Assembly: GCA_958296045.1 (NCBI GenBank)
Contig: CATQHT010000003.1
Location: forward strand, 1,809,246-1,873,245
DNA length: 64,000 nucleotides
Direction: 5' to 3'
Source: Rhodothermales bacterium
Lineage (GTDB): Bacteria; Bacteroidota; Rhodothermia; Rhodothermales; Bin80
Below the pieces are notes generated by a model. That model searched no databases. It was given only the letters and a program-made list of their open reading frames with translations, and was not told where the DNA came from. Position 1 is the first letter of the stretch; each line of letters opens with the position of its first letter. This document shows positions 53,751 through 63,915 of this stretch, one piece after another. The translations under genes were made by a program, and so were the position numbers.

Positions 53751-56700
53751 TAGTTACTTGCGGACCCGAACATCCGTCGCTTGAATAGAATGTCTAACGA
53801 CCTCGCGTCCTTCACCATCGAGTCACCATTCATATATATCTCGTCGGCACCGGATGTCATTCGTTTAGCGGCCACGAACTTCGCATCCCTTTCACGGTCC
53901 TCAAGTGTCCACCCTTCAGTGTTCCTCCAAATGACAACAGCGGTTCGGCCATCCTGCATAGTGCCGGTATAGGTCACGTACCGGCGGCCTTCCTTGTCGT
54001 AGACCTGACGCGTGCGTACGGCGAGGCCGAGCAAGTAATTGAAGGTTTCCGGCAGATCCACTAGGATCTCCGTATCCTCTCCCCCACCGTTAAGGCGCAG
54101 TTTGTAGGCAAAGGGGCGCTCCAGTGCTGTTACATTCAGCAAGGTCGCGCATCCTCTTGTCTCCCACTTAAGCATGTAGCGCAGCATATAGTCCTGCAAG
54201 TCGAACAAGTCTCCCTCCTCCTCCCCAAACTCGATGTTTCCGAGCGCGTCTTCATAAGTCTCCAAGCAGAAATACTTAATTATCCGGGGGCCACGCCTCG
54301 CCTCTTCAGGGGTTGCCGAACGAATCGCGACTCCCTTCTTCCACTCCGGCGAGAACGCCACCTTCTTGAGGCGCGGGAGAAGCACCGAATCGAAGTGGTC
54401 GCCCATTTCCACCAAGATAAAGTTGCGCCGACCGCCGTCCTCACGGTTTAGGTTGATGACCGCATGGCCGGTGGTGCCGGAGCCAGCAAAGTAGTCGACG
54501 ACACAGCCATCTCGCGAGTTTCCAAGAGCAGCATCAATCGAATCCCGCACCGTAAATATTGACTTAGGGAATGCGAAACTAGTGTTAGGTAGAAGATTGC
54601 GTAGGAGAACGGTGCCATGACTATTCGCCGAGTACCTCTTGTTCGACCAGACTGTCTTGTAATTGAATCTACTCTTGCTTCTCACTATGTCCCAGAATCC
54701 CGTCTTTCTATCGAGCCTTGCACTCAATTCGTCCTTTATCCTCTCGACGTTCTTGCGTGCAAACACCCACTTGCGCTCTTGATTTCTTGCATCGATTGGG
54801 TAGATCTCAATGGTCCCGTCATCAGTCTTCACATTCTTGGCCGTAGGATGGTATTCATCATCGCACACATCCCCAAAACCTACTATTTGCCCGTGCTGTA
54901 CATAGATCGGATAGAAGCAATTCGCCGCGTCTGTCCTCAGATGAGCCCCTTTCGATACATCGCGTAGTGGTCGAATATCCGGCTTAAGTCGCGTCTGAAG
55001 ACCGATAAAGGATCCCACCTTTGGGAAGACAAAATACGCAAATTCATGTGTGTATGAAAAATTTGAACCCTGCTGTCCAGTTGCGTTGTGCACGACAGTT
55101 ACGCAAGTTTTTCTCTGATCGGGATAAAGGTGACTCAGCAATTGTCCCAAGACTTCTTGCTCTACCTCATCAATGGCTATTACCACAACAGCTTCCGAAG
55201 ACATAAGACTGCGGGCCAATGAAATGCGGTTTCCCATCAGCGTCAGCCATGTAGAATGCTTATACGAGTTCTTGTAGGCGATTTCTGATGATTTTGTGTT
55301 GTAGGGTGGATCGATATAAGTCATTTGCAACGACTTTCGATAACGTTCTTGCAACAGGTTGAGCGCTTGCCAATTCTCACTCTTGATGGCCACGCCGTCG
55401 GTCTTGTCGTCAATGTCCACGAGCGTCGCCAGCAGCTCGTCCAAAAAACTCGAATCAAAATGTCGCGTATCAAGAAGGACCCCAGGATTGCGTTCCATGA
55501 AGGCGCGCCGCGCTGCCATTCTGTCTCCGCTAGTAAAGAGGGAAGCGTCGTTTTGGACGCATCCCAATGCGCACCACTCGTCCCATTGTGCCTCACACTG
55601 TAGGACAAGGGGAAGGAGCCGCTTCGGAACCAGTCCAACTGCCACGCAGTACTGGACATCTATGACGAACTTGCGTTTTTCCCAGAGCATCTTCTGGAAA
55701 CCCTCGATCTGCGCGAGGAATTCGATAATGTTTCGGCCGACTCTGCGAATCACTCGCATCTTGTCTAGCCAGGCATCGGCCTGTGCCTCGCCGCCCGCCG
55801 TAAGCGAACCCAGACTCAGGACTTCCGACTTAAGGTAGTATTCGAGCTCCCTAGTGAGAAAACCCTCAAGATCTCGGTGGACAAAGAAGTCCGAAGTCCT
55901 GCGGCGGGCGAATCGAAGCCCGTGGTACGTGAAATAAGTAGGTGAGACGGCGCTGTCGTCGGCGCCACCCTGCCGGTGACCGAGCAGCACCGCAGCCGCC
56001 TCCGGGTAGGCGGCAAGCGCCACAGGTATCTTTGATTCCGCTCGATTGATGATTGCCTTCTGCTGGCCATTCCTGCCGTACTCCTTTGCCTCGGCGGGCG
56101 TAAGGGAACGGCACTCGAACGGCAGTTCCAGCACGCGGCTCTCCCCGTTCCAAGTCGTACGATCTAGTATTGGGAAGAAGAACCGCTTCTGGCCCTTAAC
56201 GTCATTCTGGTCGACTTTGGCTGAGCACATGAAGAAGCGGACAGACACTCCCGATGCTGTGCGGTACCTGTAGTCGCTGAAATGCTCGGCAGCCTTTACA
56301 TAGTACTGATCACGATTTGCCCAGTGAAAATGGACATCTTCACCGCTGTAGGGTACCACATACGGATGCTCCCATGCATACCGGCGCTTCGGCATGAAGT
56401 CGCCGTCCTGGTAGTACCGGCCGAAGAAGGCATAGAGGTGGTTGTAAACATCCCGCCGCACGTCTGCGGCCAACAATGAATGGCAAGCGCGCTTGCGCCA
56501 GAGGATGTATTTTTCGCCGAGCGGGGTTTCCTGGTACTTGATAAGCTTCCCACCGGGGGCGAACGCGTCGTCTCCAAAGGCTTGCATTGCGGTCTGGCGT
56601 ACCTCCGCGAATACTTTAGCACGCTCTGCCTCTGTGTGGATGGCTCCCTGCCCGACTGCAGCTTCAATCGCTTCTGGCAGCTCCCGTTCAATATACCTAT

Positions 56701-56911
56701 CGAGAACCCTGCGCTTGTAGTTCATGATCCGGTAGATGCCAAAATCCAGGTCGGCACAGTCAAACTGAAACAGCTCTCGAAGGAGGCGTTGAAATTTGGC
56801 CTGCTCCTCCGATGGGGCGCTCTGCTTCTCCGCCGCCTTAGCCGGTTTCCACTCGATATGAAACGGCGTTTGCATAAATCCTAATGCACTGTTAGGCGTA
56901 GGATATGTCAC
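53750..56911 (-). CDS. mod: type III-like DNA methyltransferase with long N-terminal region
   Basis: A 1053-residue protein. The catalytic motif IV MTYIDPPYN is at about residue 530 and the SAM-binding FAGSGTTGHAV at about 805, the motif order of beta-class amino-methyltransferases such as type III Mod. It is much longer than EcoP-type Mod (about 640): roughly 480 residues precede motif IV, starting with a FQRLLRELFQFDCADLDFGIYRIMNYKR segment shared with a widespread family of large methyltransferases paired with DEAD/DEAH helicases. Probably N6-adenine or N4-cytosine specific. First gene of the two-gene island. Confidence 0.88.
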   Translation of the reverse strand: MTYPTPNSALGFMQTPFHIEWKPAKAAEKQSAPSEEQAKFQRLLRELFQFDCADLDFGIYRIMNYKRRVLDRYIERELPEAIEAAVGQGAIHTEAERAKVFAEVRQTAMQAFGDDAFAPGGKLIKYQETPLGEKYILWRKRACHSLLAADVRRDVYNHLYAFFGRYYQDGDFMPKRRYAWEHPYVVPYSGEDVHFHWANRDQYYVKAAEHFSDYRYRTASGVSVRFFMCSAKVDQNDVKGQKRFFFPILDRTTWNGESRVLELPFECRSLTPAEAKEYGRNGQQKAIINRAESKIPVALAAYPEAAAVLLGHRQGGADDSAVSPTYFTYHGLRFARRRTSDFFVHRDLEGFLTRELEYYLKSEVLSLGSLTAGGEAQADAWLDKMRVIRRVGRNIIEFLAQIEGFQKMLWEKRKFVIDVQYCVAVGLVPKRLLPLVLQCEAQWDEWCALGCVQNDASLFTSGDRMAARRAFMERNPGVLLDTRHFDSSFLDELLATLVDIDDKTDGVAIKSENWQALNLLQERYRKSLQMTYIDPPYNTKSSEIAYKNSYKHSTWLTLMGNRISLARSLMSSEAVVVIAIDEVEQEVLGQLLSHLYPDQRKTCVTVVHNATGQQGSNFSYTHEFAYFVFPKVGSFIGLQTRLKPDIRPLRDVSKGAHLRTDAANCFYPIYVQHGQIVGFGDVCDDEYHPTAKNVKTDDGTIEIYPIDARNQERKWVFARKNVERIKDELSARLDRKTGFWDIVRSKSRFNYKTVWSNKRYSANSHGTVLLRNLLPNTSFAFPKSIFTVRDSIDAALGNSRDGCVVDYFAGSGTTGHAVINLNREDGGRRNFILVEMGDHFDSVLLPRLKKVAFSPEWKKGVAIRSATPEEARRGPRIIKYFCLETYEDALGNIEFGEEEGDLFDLQDYMLRYMLKWETRGCATLLNVTALERPFAYKLRLNGGGEDTEILVDLPETFNYLLGLAVRTRQVYDKEGRRYVTYTGTMQDGRTAVVIWRNTEGWTLEDRERDAKFVAAKRMTSGADEIYMNGDSMVKDARSLDILFKRRMFGSASN

Positions 56912-57073
56912 GGAATAAAATCAAACTCGTGCCGGAACTAGCACGGCGCATAGACTTCGTATCGCCAGACCCTGCACAGGTTCCTGGGCTGCCCTAAAGG
57001 GGTTTCGGAAACCTTTGCGTGTAGTAATCACAGATGCTCCTGGGCGTGGTGACCTTTACCCCATAGCACTGGA

Positions 57074-57158
57074 TCGGCTACTAGGATCAGTCTGTCACGA
57101 AGGGGAATGTCGCGCCCCCCCCCTCCGTCAAGCGGTCTTTATATGCCCCCTTAGCTTA
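57074..57158. repeat. right flank repeat of the restriction island
   Basis: Direct-repeat partner of 50458-50541; lies 163 bp upstream of the mod start codon. Confidence 0.75.
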
Positions 57159-57538
57159 CTCCGTTCCTGCGACCACATCCCAGCTACGCTTGACCACGCA
57201 GATGCACGGCGATCGGTGCCCTTCACCCGGAACATCCGCGCGAGTTGCCAGACAGCCTTCATCTCTGTGGCACAAACCGTGCTCATCCGCGCCGACGAAA
57301 CCCCGCGGATCAGCCGGCGCCAAGGCCAGCTGATCGGTCTTTCCGCGGCAGAGTTGCCCGAAAGCGGCATTGCCAATGCGCGAAGAAGCCATTGCTGGCT
57401 ATCCATACCTGTAGTCCCCCAGAACTGATTCCTGAAGCGAGGGCAGTCAAATACCCACCCTTCGCCGGTAGTAGAGCGCAGTGCATATGTCGTTCCTACC
57501 TCACGCCCTGAATGCATCCCCATCCGTTTTTCGGTCAC
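57128..57538 (-). pseudogene. truncated unknown gene downstream of potC
   Basis: A GTG start 3 bp after the potC stop begins MTEKRMGMHSGREVGTTYAL. The partial copy at 63916-64000 begins in the same way (TEIRVAKHSGREVGTTYAL), so this start is real coding sequence conserved between two transporter operons. After about 40 codons the frame runs on to 137 codons but loses plausible composition, and its end lies in the flank repeat of the restriction island. I infer a gene cut off by that island. Family unknown. Confidence 0.5.
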
Positions 57539-57541
57539 CGA

Positions 57542-58363
57542 CTATCTATTGCCTCGCCGCCGTAACCAGTTCACCGTAAGTAGCAATAATGCCGCGAACA
57601 CGATCAGAAACGTCGCAACGGCCAAGATCGCCGGACTGATCTGTTCCCGGATTCCTGCCCACATCTGGCGCGGGATCGTGCGCTGCTCGACACCACCCAT
57701 GAACAGCACCACTACGACCTCATCAAACGAAACGGCGAAGGCGAAGAGTGCGCCAGAGATTATTCCGGGTGCAATCAGCGGTAGCTGCACACGCCGGAAG
57801 GTGATCCACGGGCCCGCCCCCAAGCTCGCGGCCGCACGCGTGAGGTTGCGGTCGTAGGCGGCTAACGTTGCAGTGACCGTGACGACAACAAAGGGCACGC
57901 CCAGCGTGGCATGCGCAAGGATGAGGCCAAGATGTGTCTGCCCAAGTCCTAGCCCAGAGTAAAAGAAGAACATGCCAGCCGCAGCGATAATAACCGGCGT
58001 TACCATCGGCGAAATAAGGAATGCCATGACCATCCGTCGACCAGGCATGGCTGGACTCGATAGACCCAACGCCGCCAGTGTGCCCAGTAACGTGGCCAGC
58101 ACCGTCGCGCTGACCCCGATAACAAGGCTGTTCACTAGGCTCGCCGACCACACCTCGTTCTCGATGATCTCGCGGTACCATCGCAGTGACCACGCCTCCG
58201 GGTCTAGGCGGAGCATCCCTTCGGTGAAGGTGAAATACGGCTCGGCATTAAAGCTGAGCGGGACGATCACAATGATCGGAGCCACGAGGAACACGAATAC
58301 GCATGTGCAGAAAGCCAGGTAGACGATTCGGGCTGGACCCAGACGAAAGGCGCTTTTCATCAC
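57542..58363 (-). CDS. potC: polyamine-type ABC transporter permease (PotC-like)
   Basis: A 273-residue inner-membrane permease with six hydrophobic segments. The EAA-loop is visible as RAAASLGAGPWITFRRVQLPLIAPGI, which docks on the ATPase. The family imports spermidine/putrescine or related solutes. It overlaps potB by ATGA. A diverged copy lies inverted at 63092-63913. Confidence 0.92.
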   Translation of the reverse strand: MMKSAFRLGPARIVYLAFCTCVFVFLVAPIIVIVPLSFNAEPYFTFTEGMLRLDPEAWSLRWYREIIENEVWSASLVNSLVIGVSATVLATLLGTLAALGLSSPAMPGRRMVMAFLISPMVTPVIIAAAGMFFFYSGLGLGQTHLGLILAHATLGVPFVVVTVTATLAAYDRNLTRAAASLGAGPWITFRRVQLPLIAPGIISGALFAFAVSFDEVVVVLFMGGVEQRTIPRQMWAGIREQISPAILAVATFLIVFAALLLLTVNWLRRRGNR

Positions 58364-59580
58364 CCCAGTCCCATCCGCTCAACGCCCACAAGCCGATCGT
58401 ACACCGCGTACAGCACAAGAACGCCCACGAGCAACACGCCGCCCAGCGCGGCAGCCAGCCCCCAATTCAGCGAGGTCTGCATATGGTAGGCGATCATATT
58501 GGAGATCAGCTGCCCGTCACTGCCCCCTACCAAAGCGGGGGTGATGTAGTAACCGATGGCCAGGATAAAGACTAGGAGGGCCCCGGCGCCCACACCGGGT
58601 AGCGACTGCGGCCAATACACGCGCAGGAAGGCCTGCAACGGCTTGGCACCGAGAGAGGCCGCGGCCTTCATATGAACCGAGGGGATCCCGCGCATCACCG
58701 AATAGAGCGGCAGGACCATAAACGGCAGCAGCACATGGGTCATGGCCACTATCGTTCCGGTCATATTGTACACCATGGCCAGCCGCCCGTCGTCATTTAT
58801 AAGCCCAAGAACAACCAAAAGATCATTCAGAACCCCTTGGGTCTGAAGCAACACGATCCATGCGGTAGTGCGCACCAGGAGCGAAGTCCAGAATGGGACC
58901 AGCACTAGAATCAGGAGCAGGTTCGCACGGTGGGGCGGCGAACGGGCGATCAGGAGCGCAATCGGATACCCCAGTGCAAGACACAGCAGGGTGATTATAC
59001 TACTCACTATTATGGTCCGCCAGAATAGCCGCAGGTAGATTCGACGCTCCTGAGGTTGTGCGACCACCGCTCCGCTTGGCAGGCGCTGCAGATCCAAGGC
59101 ATTCAGGTAGTGGCGCGAAGTGAATCGTTCACCTGTCGCCTGGATTGCATGCCAAGTCGCGGGATCGGCCCAGATTGGGTCAATAGCCCCCATGGTCTCG
59201 CGCCACGGACCTTGCTCAACATCGCGCAACGCCCGCTCAGTGCGCGCAAGCGCGCTGCGCAGCCCTCCCTGCACGCGATTGATTCTTGAGGCCACCTGGC
59301 CGAGCGTGCGCTCAGCCCCCGCGCGTTTCAGTTCCTTAGCTACGGCGGCATAGACAGCTTCCGACGGAAGCCCCTCCTCCCCGTCCCAGTCCTTGAGAAG
59401 CATCTGCGTTTCAGGCAGTGCATCAGCTACTACCGGATCGTAGACACTTCGAACAAGCATCGTCGCTAAGGGCGTAACAAAGGTCAAGCCGACGAAGATC
59501 AAAAGAGGTGCAACGAGTCCGAACGCACGCAACTGCGCGCGGCGGTGCAGACGCGCAGACACCCTTAACGAGCCAGCCAT
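58360..59580 (-). CDS. potB: polyamine-type ABC transporter permease (PotB-like)
   Basis: A 406-residue permease. The first membrane helix (LVAPLLIFVGLTFVTPLATML) is followed by an unusually long periplasmic insert (about residues 55-190) before the permease core; this insert is known in a PotB subgroup. The EAA-loop is [25 protein letters not shown]. It overlaps potD by 16 bp and potC by 4 bp. Confidence 0.92.
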   Translation of the reverse strand: MAGSLRVSARLHRRAQLRAFGLVAPLLIFVGLTFVTPLATMLVRSVYDPVVADALPETQMLLKDWDGEEGLPSEAVYAAVAKELKRAGAERTLGQVASRINRVQGGLRSALARTERALRDVEQGPWRETMGAIDPIWADPATWHAIQATGERFTSRHYLNALDLQRLPSGAVVAQPQERRIYLRLFWRTIIVSSIITLLCLALGYPIALLIARSPPHRANLLLILVLVPFWTSLLVRTTAWIVLLQTQGVLNDLLVVLGLINDDGRLAMVYNMTGTIVAMTHVLLPFMVLPLYSVMRGIPSVHMKAAASLGAKPLQAFLRVYWPQSLPGVGAGALLVFILAIGYYITPALVGGSDGQLISNMIAYHMQTSLNWGLAAALGGVLLVGVLVLYAVYDRLVGVERMGLG

Positions 59581-60665
59581 GCGCTAAAACGCTCGTTCAT
59601 TTCGTCTTGGTGGTCGACCCACCAGGCCCAGTCGAAACGCAGGGCACGCGCCACGTTGGCGGGACTCGCCGGCATGTGCGGCTCCATGTCCACACCCGCC
59701 ACCACATGGGTGGTTACCAGTGCCATCCCCGATTTTCGCATGGGGGAATACGAAATCCGACGTGCGATTCGCGCCAACGATTCGGCGCTGGTTGCGAAGG
59801 CTAGATATTCCAGTGCCTCTTTAAGCCTGGGCGTCCCCGCGACGATCGCGACCTGACCCACATCAAGCAGCTGCCCGTCCCACACGATCACGAACGGCTG
59901 GTCTTCGAGTACTTGCGCATTGAAAATGCGGCCATTGTACGCGGTGGTCATGACCACCTCCCCGTCAGCCAACAGCTGTGGTGGCTGTGCGCCCGCTTCC
60001 CACCAGATGACCTCGTCCTTGATCGATTCGAGTTTGGCAAAGGCACGATCGAGTCCCTCTGGCGTGTCAAGCGTGCTGTACACCTGGTCGAGTGGAACAC
60101 CGTCGGCGATTAGCGCGAACTCCAGGTTTGCTTGCGGAACCCGCCTCATCCCGCGGCGACCAGGAAACGCCTCAAGGTCGAAGAAGTCGGCCATCGTGGT
60201 CGGCTTGGCACCGGGAATGTTATCGTCGTTGTACGCATACACCGTCGACCAGTAGAGACTGCCTGCTCCGCAAGCGTACCGGCCGTCCACCACGAAGTCC
60301 TCCGCGGCAGGTGTTCCGTCGGCTCCGGGCGGCAGAGCATTGAGGTCGATCCGTTCCAACAGCCCCTCATCGCATCCCCGCACCGCATCGGTAATCTCTA
60401 AATCCACTACATCCCAGTGAATGACGCCGATGTCTACTTGTGCGCGGATCTGGGCGAGACCACCGTTATAGTCTTCAACCCCAATCCCGATGCCGGTCGC
60501 CTCGGTGAAGGGAATGTTTACGGCCTCATTGACAGCACGTCCGAATGAACCTCCCCAAGATACGGTCGTGATGGAGCGTGGCTTATCTGATCCGCCCGAT
60601 CCGCACGCGGCAGCGCACAAGGCAACTAGGATGGCTGGAATAACCGACTTAACACGATGGCTCAT
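59565..60665 (-). CDS. potD: polyamine-type substrate-binding lipoprotein (PotD-like)
   Basis: A 366-residue periplasmic-binding protein with lipobox LCAAAC, so anchored to a membrane. The mature part shows VSWGGSFGRAVNEAV, WDVVDLEITDAVRGCDEGLL, YWSTVYAYN and TTAYNGR, typical of spermidine/putrescine-binding proteins (type 2 fold). The exact ligand is unknown. It lies 17 bp after potA. Confidence 0.9.
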   Translation of the reverse strand: MSHRVKSVIPAILVALCAAACGSGGSDKPRSITTVSWGGSFGRAVNEAVNIPFTEATGIGIGVEDYNGGLAQIRAQVDIGVIHWDVVDLEITDAVRGCDEGLLERIDLNALPPGADGTPAAEDFVVDGRYACGAGSLYWSTVYAYNDDNIPGAKPTTMADFFDLEAFPGRRGMRRVPQANLEFALIADGVPLDQVYSTLDTPEGLDRAFAKLESIKDEVIWWEAGAQPPQLLADGEVVMTTAYNGRIFNAQVLEDQPFVIVWDGQLLDVGQVAIVAGTPRLKEALEYLAFATSAESLARIARRISYSPMRKSGMALVTTHVVAGVDMEPHMPASPANVARALRFDWAWWVDHQDEMNERFSAWLAR

Positions 60666-60682
60666 GGGTTTATGCCTTTTGG

Positions 60683-61798
60683 TCAGGAGCGCTCATGGTT
60701 GAGGGCTCGGCAGTCGAGGGCCGTCCACCCAATGCGAACGGAGTCGCCTCTGAGCAGTGGGCTGTGCCCCACGATATTAGGAATAGTAACGATGAAGTCA
60801 CTTCGGCCGCACGCGGTCAGACGCACACGCAGCTGATCGCCCAGAAACGTCAAGTCTTCCACCGTTGCGCTTACTTCGTTCTTATAGCGGCCCGGTACCG
60901 AGTTGATCGCAACGCGTTCGGGCCGTATCGATAGCGTTACGGGATCTCCTGTCTCACATGCCACCACCTTCAGCGCGTGGACCTTCTCACCGCCCGTTTC
61001 CACCTCGCAAACCTCATCCAGCACAGCGGTCACACGTCCTTTGAGCAGGTTACTCTCACCAATGAACCGGGCGACGAATGCGCGCTCCGGCTCCTCGTAC
61101 AATCCCTCGGGTACCGCAATCTGTTCAACGATTCCCTCTCGCAGCACTGCGATCCGGTCCGACATGACCATCGCCTCCTGCTGATCATGCGTAACGTAGA
61201 CGACGGTCACATCCAGGGTGCGATGGATGCGCCGGATTTCGTACTGCATCTCGTCGCGCAAGCTCCGATCGAGCGCCCCCAGAGGCTCGTCCATCAGCAC
61301 CAGTTCGGGTTCGAATACTAAGGCACGCGCGATTGCCACCCGCTGCTGCTGACCACCAGAGAGTTGGCTGGGCCGGCGGTCAGCAAAGCCCTCGAGGCGG
61401 ACAAGCCGGAGCACTCGATCAACCAGCTCAGTGCGTTCCTCCGCGCCCACGTTGCGCACCTCTAGCGGAAACGCCAAGTTGGCGCCTACAGTCATGTGCG
61501 GGAAGAGCGCGTAGTTCTGGAAGACCATCCCTATCCCGCGTTTCCGCGCCGGCAGGTCTTGGATGGGGCGGCCGTCGAGTAGAATCTCGCCCGCTGTGGG
61601 CGACTGGAACCCTGCGAGCATCATCAGGATTGTGGTCTTTCCTGACCCCGAGGGCCCCAGAAACGTTACGAATTCGCCTGTACGAATGCTGAGGTCGAGG
61701 TTCTTGACGACCAGCGTGCGACCGTCGTAGCTCTTGGAGATGCCCCTGAATTCCACATGGGCGGTGCGTGCACGGTTACCCACGACACCGGTGCGCAA
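60683..61798 (-). CDS. potA: polyamine-type ABC transporter ATPase (PotA-like)
   Basis: A 371-residue ATPase: Walker [11 protein letters not shown]-loop [11 protein letters not shown], signature [15 protein letters not shown], Walker [13 protein letters not shown], and a C-terminal TOBE domain ([12 protein letters not shown]). It powers uptake through PotB/PotC. First gene of potA-potD-potB-potC. Confidence 0.95.
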   Translation of the reverse strand: MRTGVVGNRARTAHVEFRGISKSYDGRTLVVKNLDLSIRTGEFVTFLGPSGSGKTTILMMLAGFQSPTAGEILLDGRPIQDLPARKRGIGMVFQNYALFPHMTVGANLAFPLEVRNVGAEERTELVDRVLRLVRLEGFADRRPSQLSGGQQQRVAIARALVFEPELVLMDEPLGALDRSLRDEMQYEIRRIHRTLDVTVVYVTHDQQEAMVMSDRIAVLREGIVEQIAVPEGLYEEPERAFVARFIGESNLLKGRVTAVLDEVCEVETGGEKVHALKVVACETGDPVTLSIRPERVAINSVPGRYKNEVSATVEDLTFLGDQLRVRLTACGRSDFIVTIPNIVGHSPLLRGDSVRIGWTALDCRALNHERS

Positions 61799-62530
61799 AT
61801 ACGGCCGTAGTCGGCTTCATAGGTTTCGCTATTGGCTGGATGCCGCCAACAGTGCTGCGAGGGCTCTCCGCCTTGGATCTATGCTCCCTGGGTCTCTCTG
61901 CCGCGGCCGCAGCCCAAAGCATTTCCAGATGCCCTCCCGGCCAGGACCGGCCCGCCGCGACAGATTGCATGTGCATCCCGGTTCCGGTACCGGAATCCCG
62001 GTCTCCACACCCTCTTCTGCCTGTTGCGTCTTTCGGGTGGCCATGGCTGACCCGCTGAAAGAACGCCTTGATTGTACTCACGAAGTCTTTTCCGGTGGTT
62101 CTCGCTGCCGGTGCGCGATGACGCCGCACTGCCCGGGGCAGCCCTGGGTTCCAACCCGCACGACGCCTGAGGTGCGCGGCCATCCCCCAGATTGCCCGCG
62201 GTCGCGCTACGTTCAACAAGCGCTGGAAGCGCACCCACTGCATTCTGCGCATAATGCCCGTTCTTTAATGCCTTCCTTCGTGAGCACCCGGTGCTCTCGC
62301 CCGCGCCGGGTCTATGGAAACCCGCAGGCGGATTGTAGATCCGTGTCCGGGCACATTAAGCGTCGCGTTGTTGGTCAACAGGATAGCCCGTCGGGATGGT
62401 GCCCCAAAATATGCCGAAATGGAATGCGAAGTCACGCTGCTCCCGGTAACGCTCGCGGCCTTCGCCATTCCGATCTTGCCCATACCGATAAGGATACGCA
62501 TTCGCGCCACCCCGGCCATCGGACGGATTC
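61799..62530. other. intergenic/decayed region between divergent potA and the potB copy
   Basis: About 730 bp without a convincing gene. The last part (about 62410-62530) hints at a decayed potB N-terminal membrane segment leading into the potB copy. Open frames on both strands are Pro/Arg-rich and look spurious. Confidence 0.45.
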
Positions 62531-63095
62531 GAACCTGCTCCTGATTCTCGTGCTGGTCCCATTCTGGACCTCGCTTCTGGTACGCACTACCGCATGGATC
62601 GTGTTGCTTCAGACCCAAGGGGTGCTGAATGACCTTATGGTTCTTATTGGCCTGGTAAGCGACGACGGGCGACTGGCCATGGTGTACAACATGACCGGAA
62701 CGATCGTGGCCATGACCCATGTACTGCTGCCGTTTATGGTCCTGCCGCTCTATTCGGTGATGCGCGGGATCCCCTCGACCCATATGAATGCCGCGGCCTC
62801 GCTCGGCGCTACGCCGCTGCAAGCCTTCCTGCGCGTGTACTGGCCGCAGTCGCTTCCCGGTGTGGGCGCCGGGGCCCTCCTGGTATTTATCCTGGCGATC
62901 GGTTATTACATCACCCCCGCACTGGTCGGGGGCAGTGACGGGCAGCTGATCTCCAATATGATCGCCTACCATATGCAGACCTCACTGAACTGGGGGCTGG
63001 CCGCGGCGCTGGGCGGCGTGCTGCTCGTGGGCGTTCTCGTGCTGTACGCGGTGTACGATCGCTTGGTGGGCGTCGAGCGGATGGGGCTGGGGTGA
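62531..63095 (+). pseudogene. potB-like permease, N-terminally truncated second copy
   Basis: From [19 protein letters not shown] to VGVERMGLG it matches the C-terminal half of PotB with scattered substitutions ([17 protein letters not shown] versus LNDLLVVLGLINDDGRL). The N-terminal helix and the periplasmic insert are missing or decayed. It is inverted relative to the intact operon. Confidence 0.88.
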
Positions 63096-63913
63096 TGAAA
63101 AGCACCATCCATCTGAGCCCAGCCCGAGTCGTCTACCTGGCTTTCTGCACACTCGTCTTCGTATTCCTGCTGGCTCCGATCATTGTGATCGTTCCACTCA
63201 GCTTCAATGCAGAGCCGTATTTCACCTTCACCGAAGCGATGCTCCGTCTTGATCTGGAGGCCTGGTCCCTGCGGTGGTACCGCGAGATCGTCGAAAACGA
63301 GACCTGATCGGCGAGTCTGGTGAACAGCCTCGTAATCGGGGCCAGCGCGACGGCACTGGCCACGGCACTGGGCACGCTGGCGGCGTTGGGTCTGGCGAGT
63401 CCAGCCATGCCCGGTCGACGGATGGTCATGGCGGTCCTTATTTCGCCAATGGTGACGCCGGTAATTATTGCAGCGGCCGGCATGTTTTTCTTCTACTCCG
63501 GGCTTGGGCTTGGGCAGACGCATCTTGGCCTCATCCTTGCGCATGCGACGCTGGGCGTGCCCTTTGTGGTCGTTACAGTCACGGCAACGCTGGCCGCGTA
63601 CGACCGCAACCTCACGCGGGCAGCCGCGAGCCTGGCCGCGGGCCCCTGGACCACCTTTCGGCGTGTGCAGCTACCCCTGATTTCACCCGGAATAATCTCC
63701 AGCGCACTCTTCGCCTTCGCCGTTTCGTTTGACGAGGTTGTCGTGGTGCTGTTCATGGGCGGCGTCGACCAGCGCACGATCCCGCGCCAGATGTGGTCAG
63801 GAATTCGGGAACAGATCAGTCCGGCGATCCTGGCCATTGCGACGTTTCTGATCGTGTTCGCCGCGTTATTGCTCCTTACGGTGAACTGGTTACGGCGGCG
63901 GAGCAACACATAG
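63092..63913 (+). pseudogene. potC-like permease, second copy with premature stop
   Basis: A full-length match to PotC, overlapping the potB copy by ATGA, but codon 72 or so is TGA (63305-63307) where the intact gene has the Trp of ENEVWSAS. The rest of the frame stays open to the end. The stop splits it, so it is probably dead unless read through. Confidence 0.88.
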
Positions 63914-63915
63914 TC

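Noticed and set aside
61776-62252. Minus-strand frame of 158 codons beside potA
   Set aside because: Arg/Pro-rich, without family resemblance, and overlapping the 5' end of potA's frame region; no support for coding.
62265-62972. Minus-strand frame of 235 codons opposite the potB copy
   Set aside because: Antisense shadow of the permease; a similar antisense frame exists opposite the intact potB.
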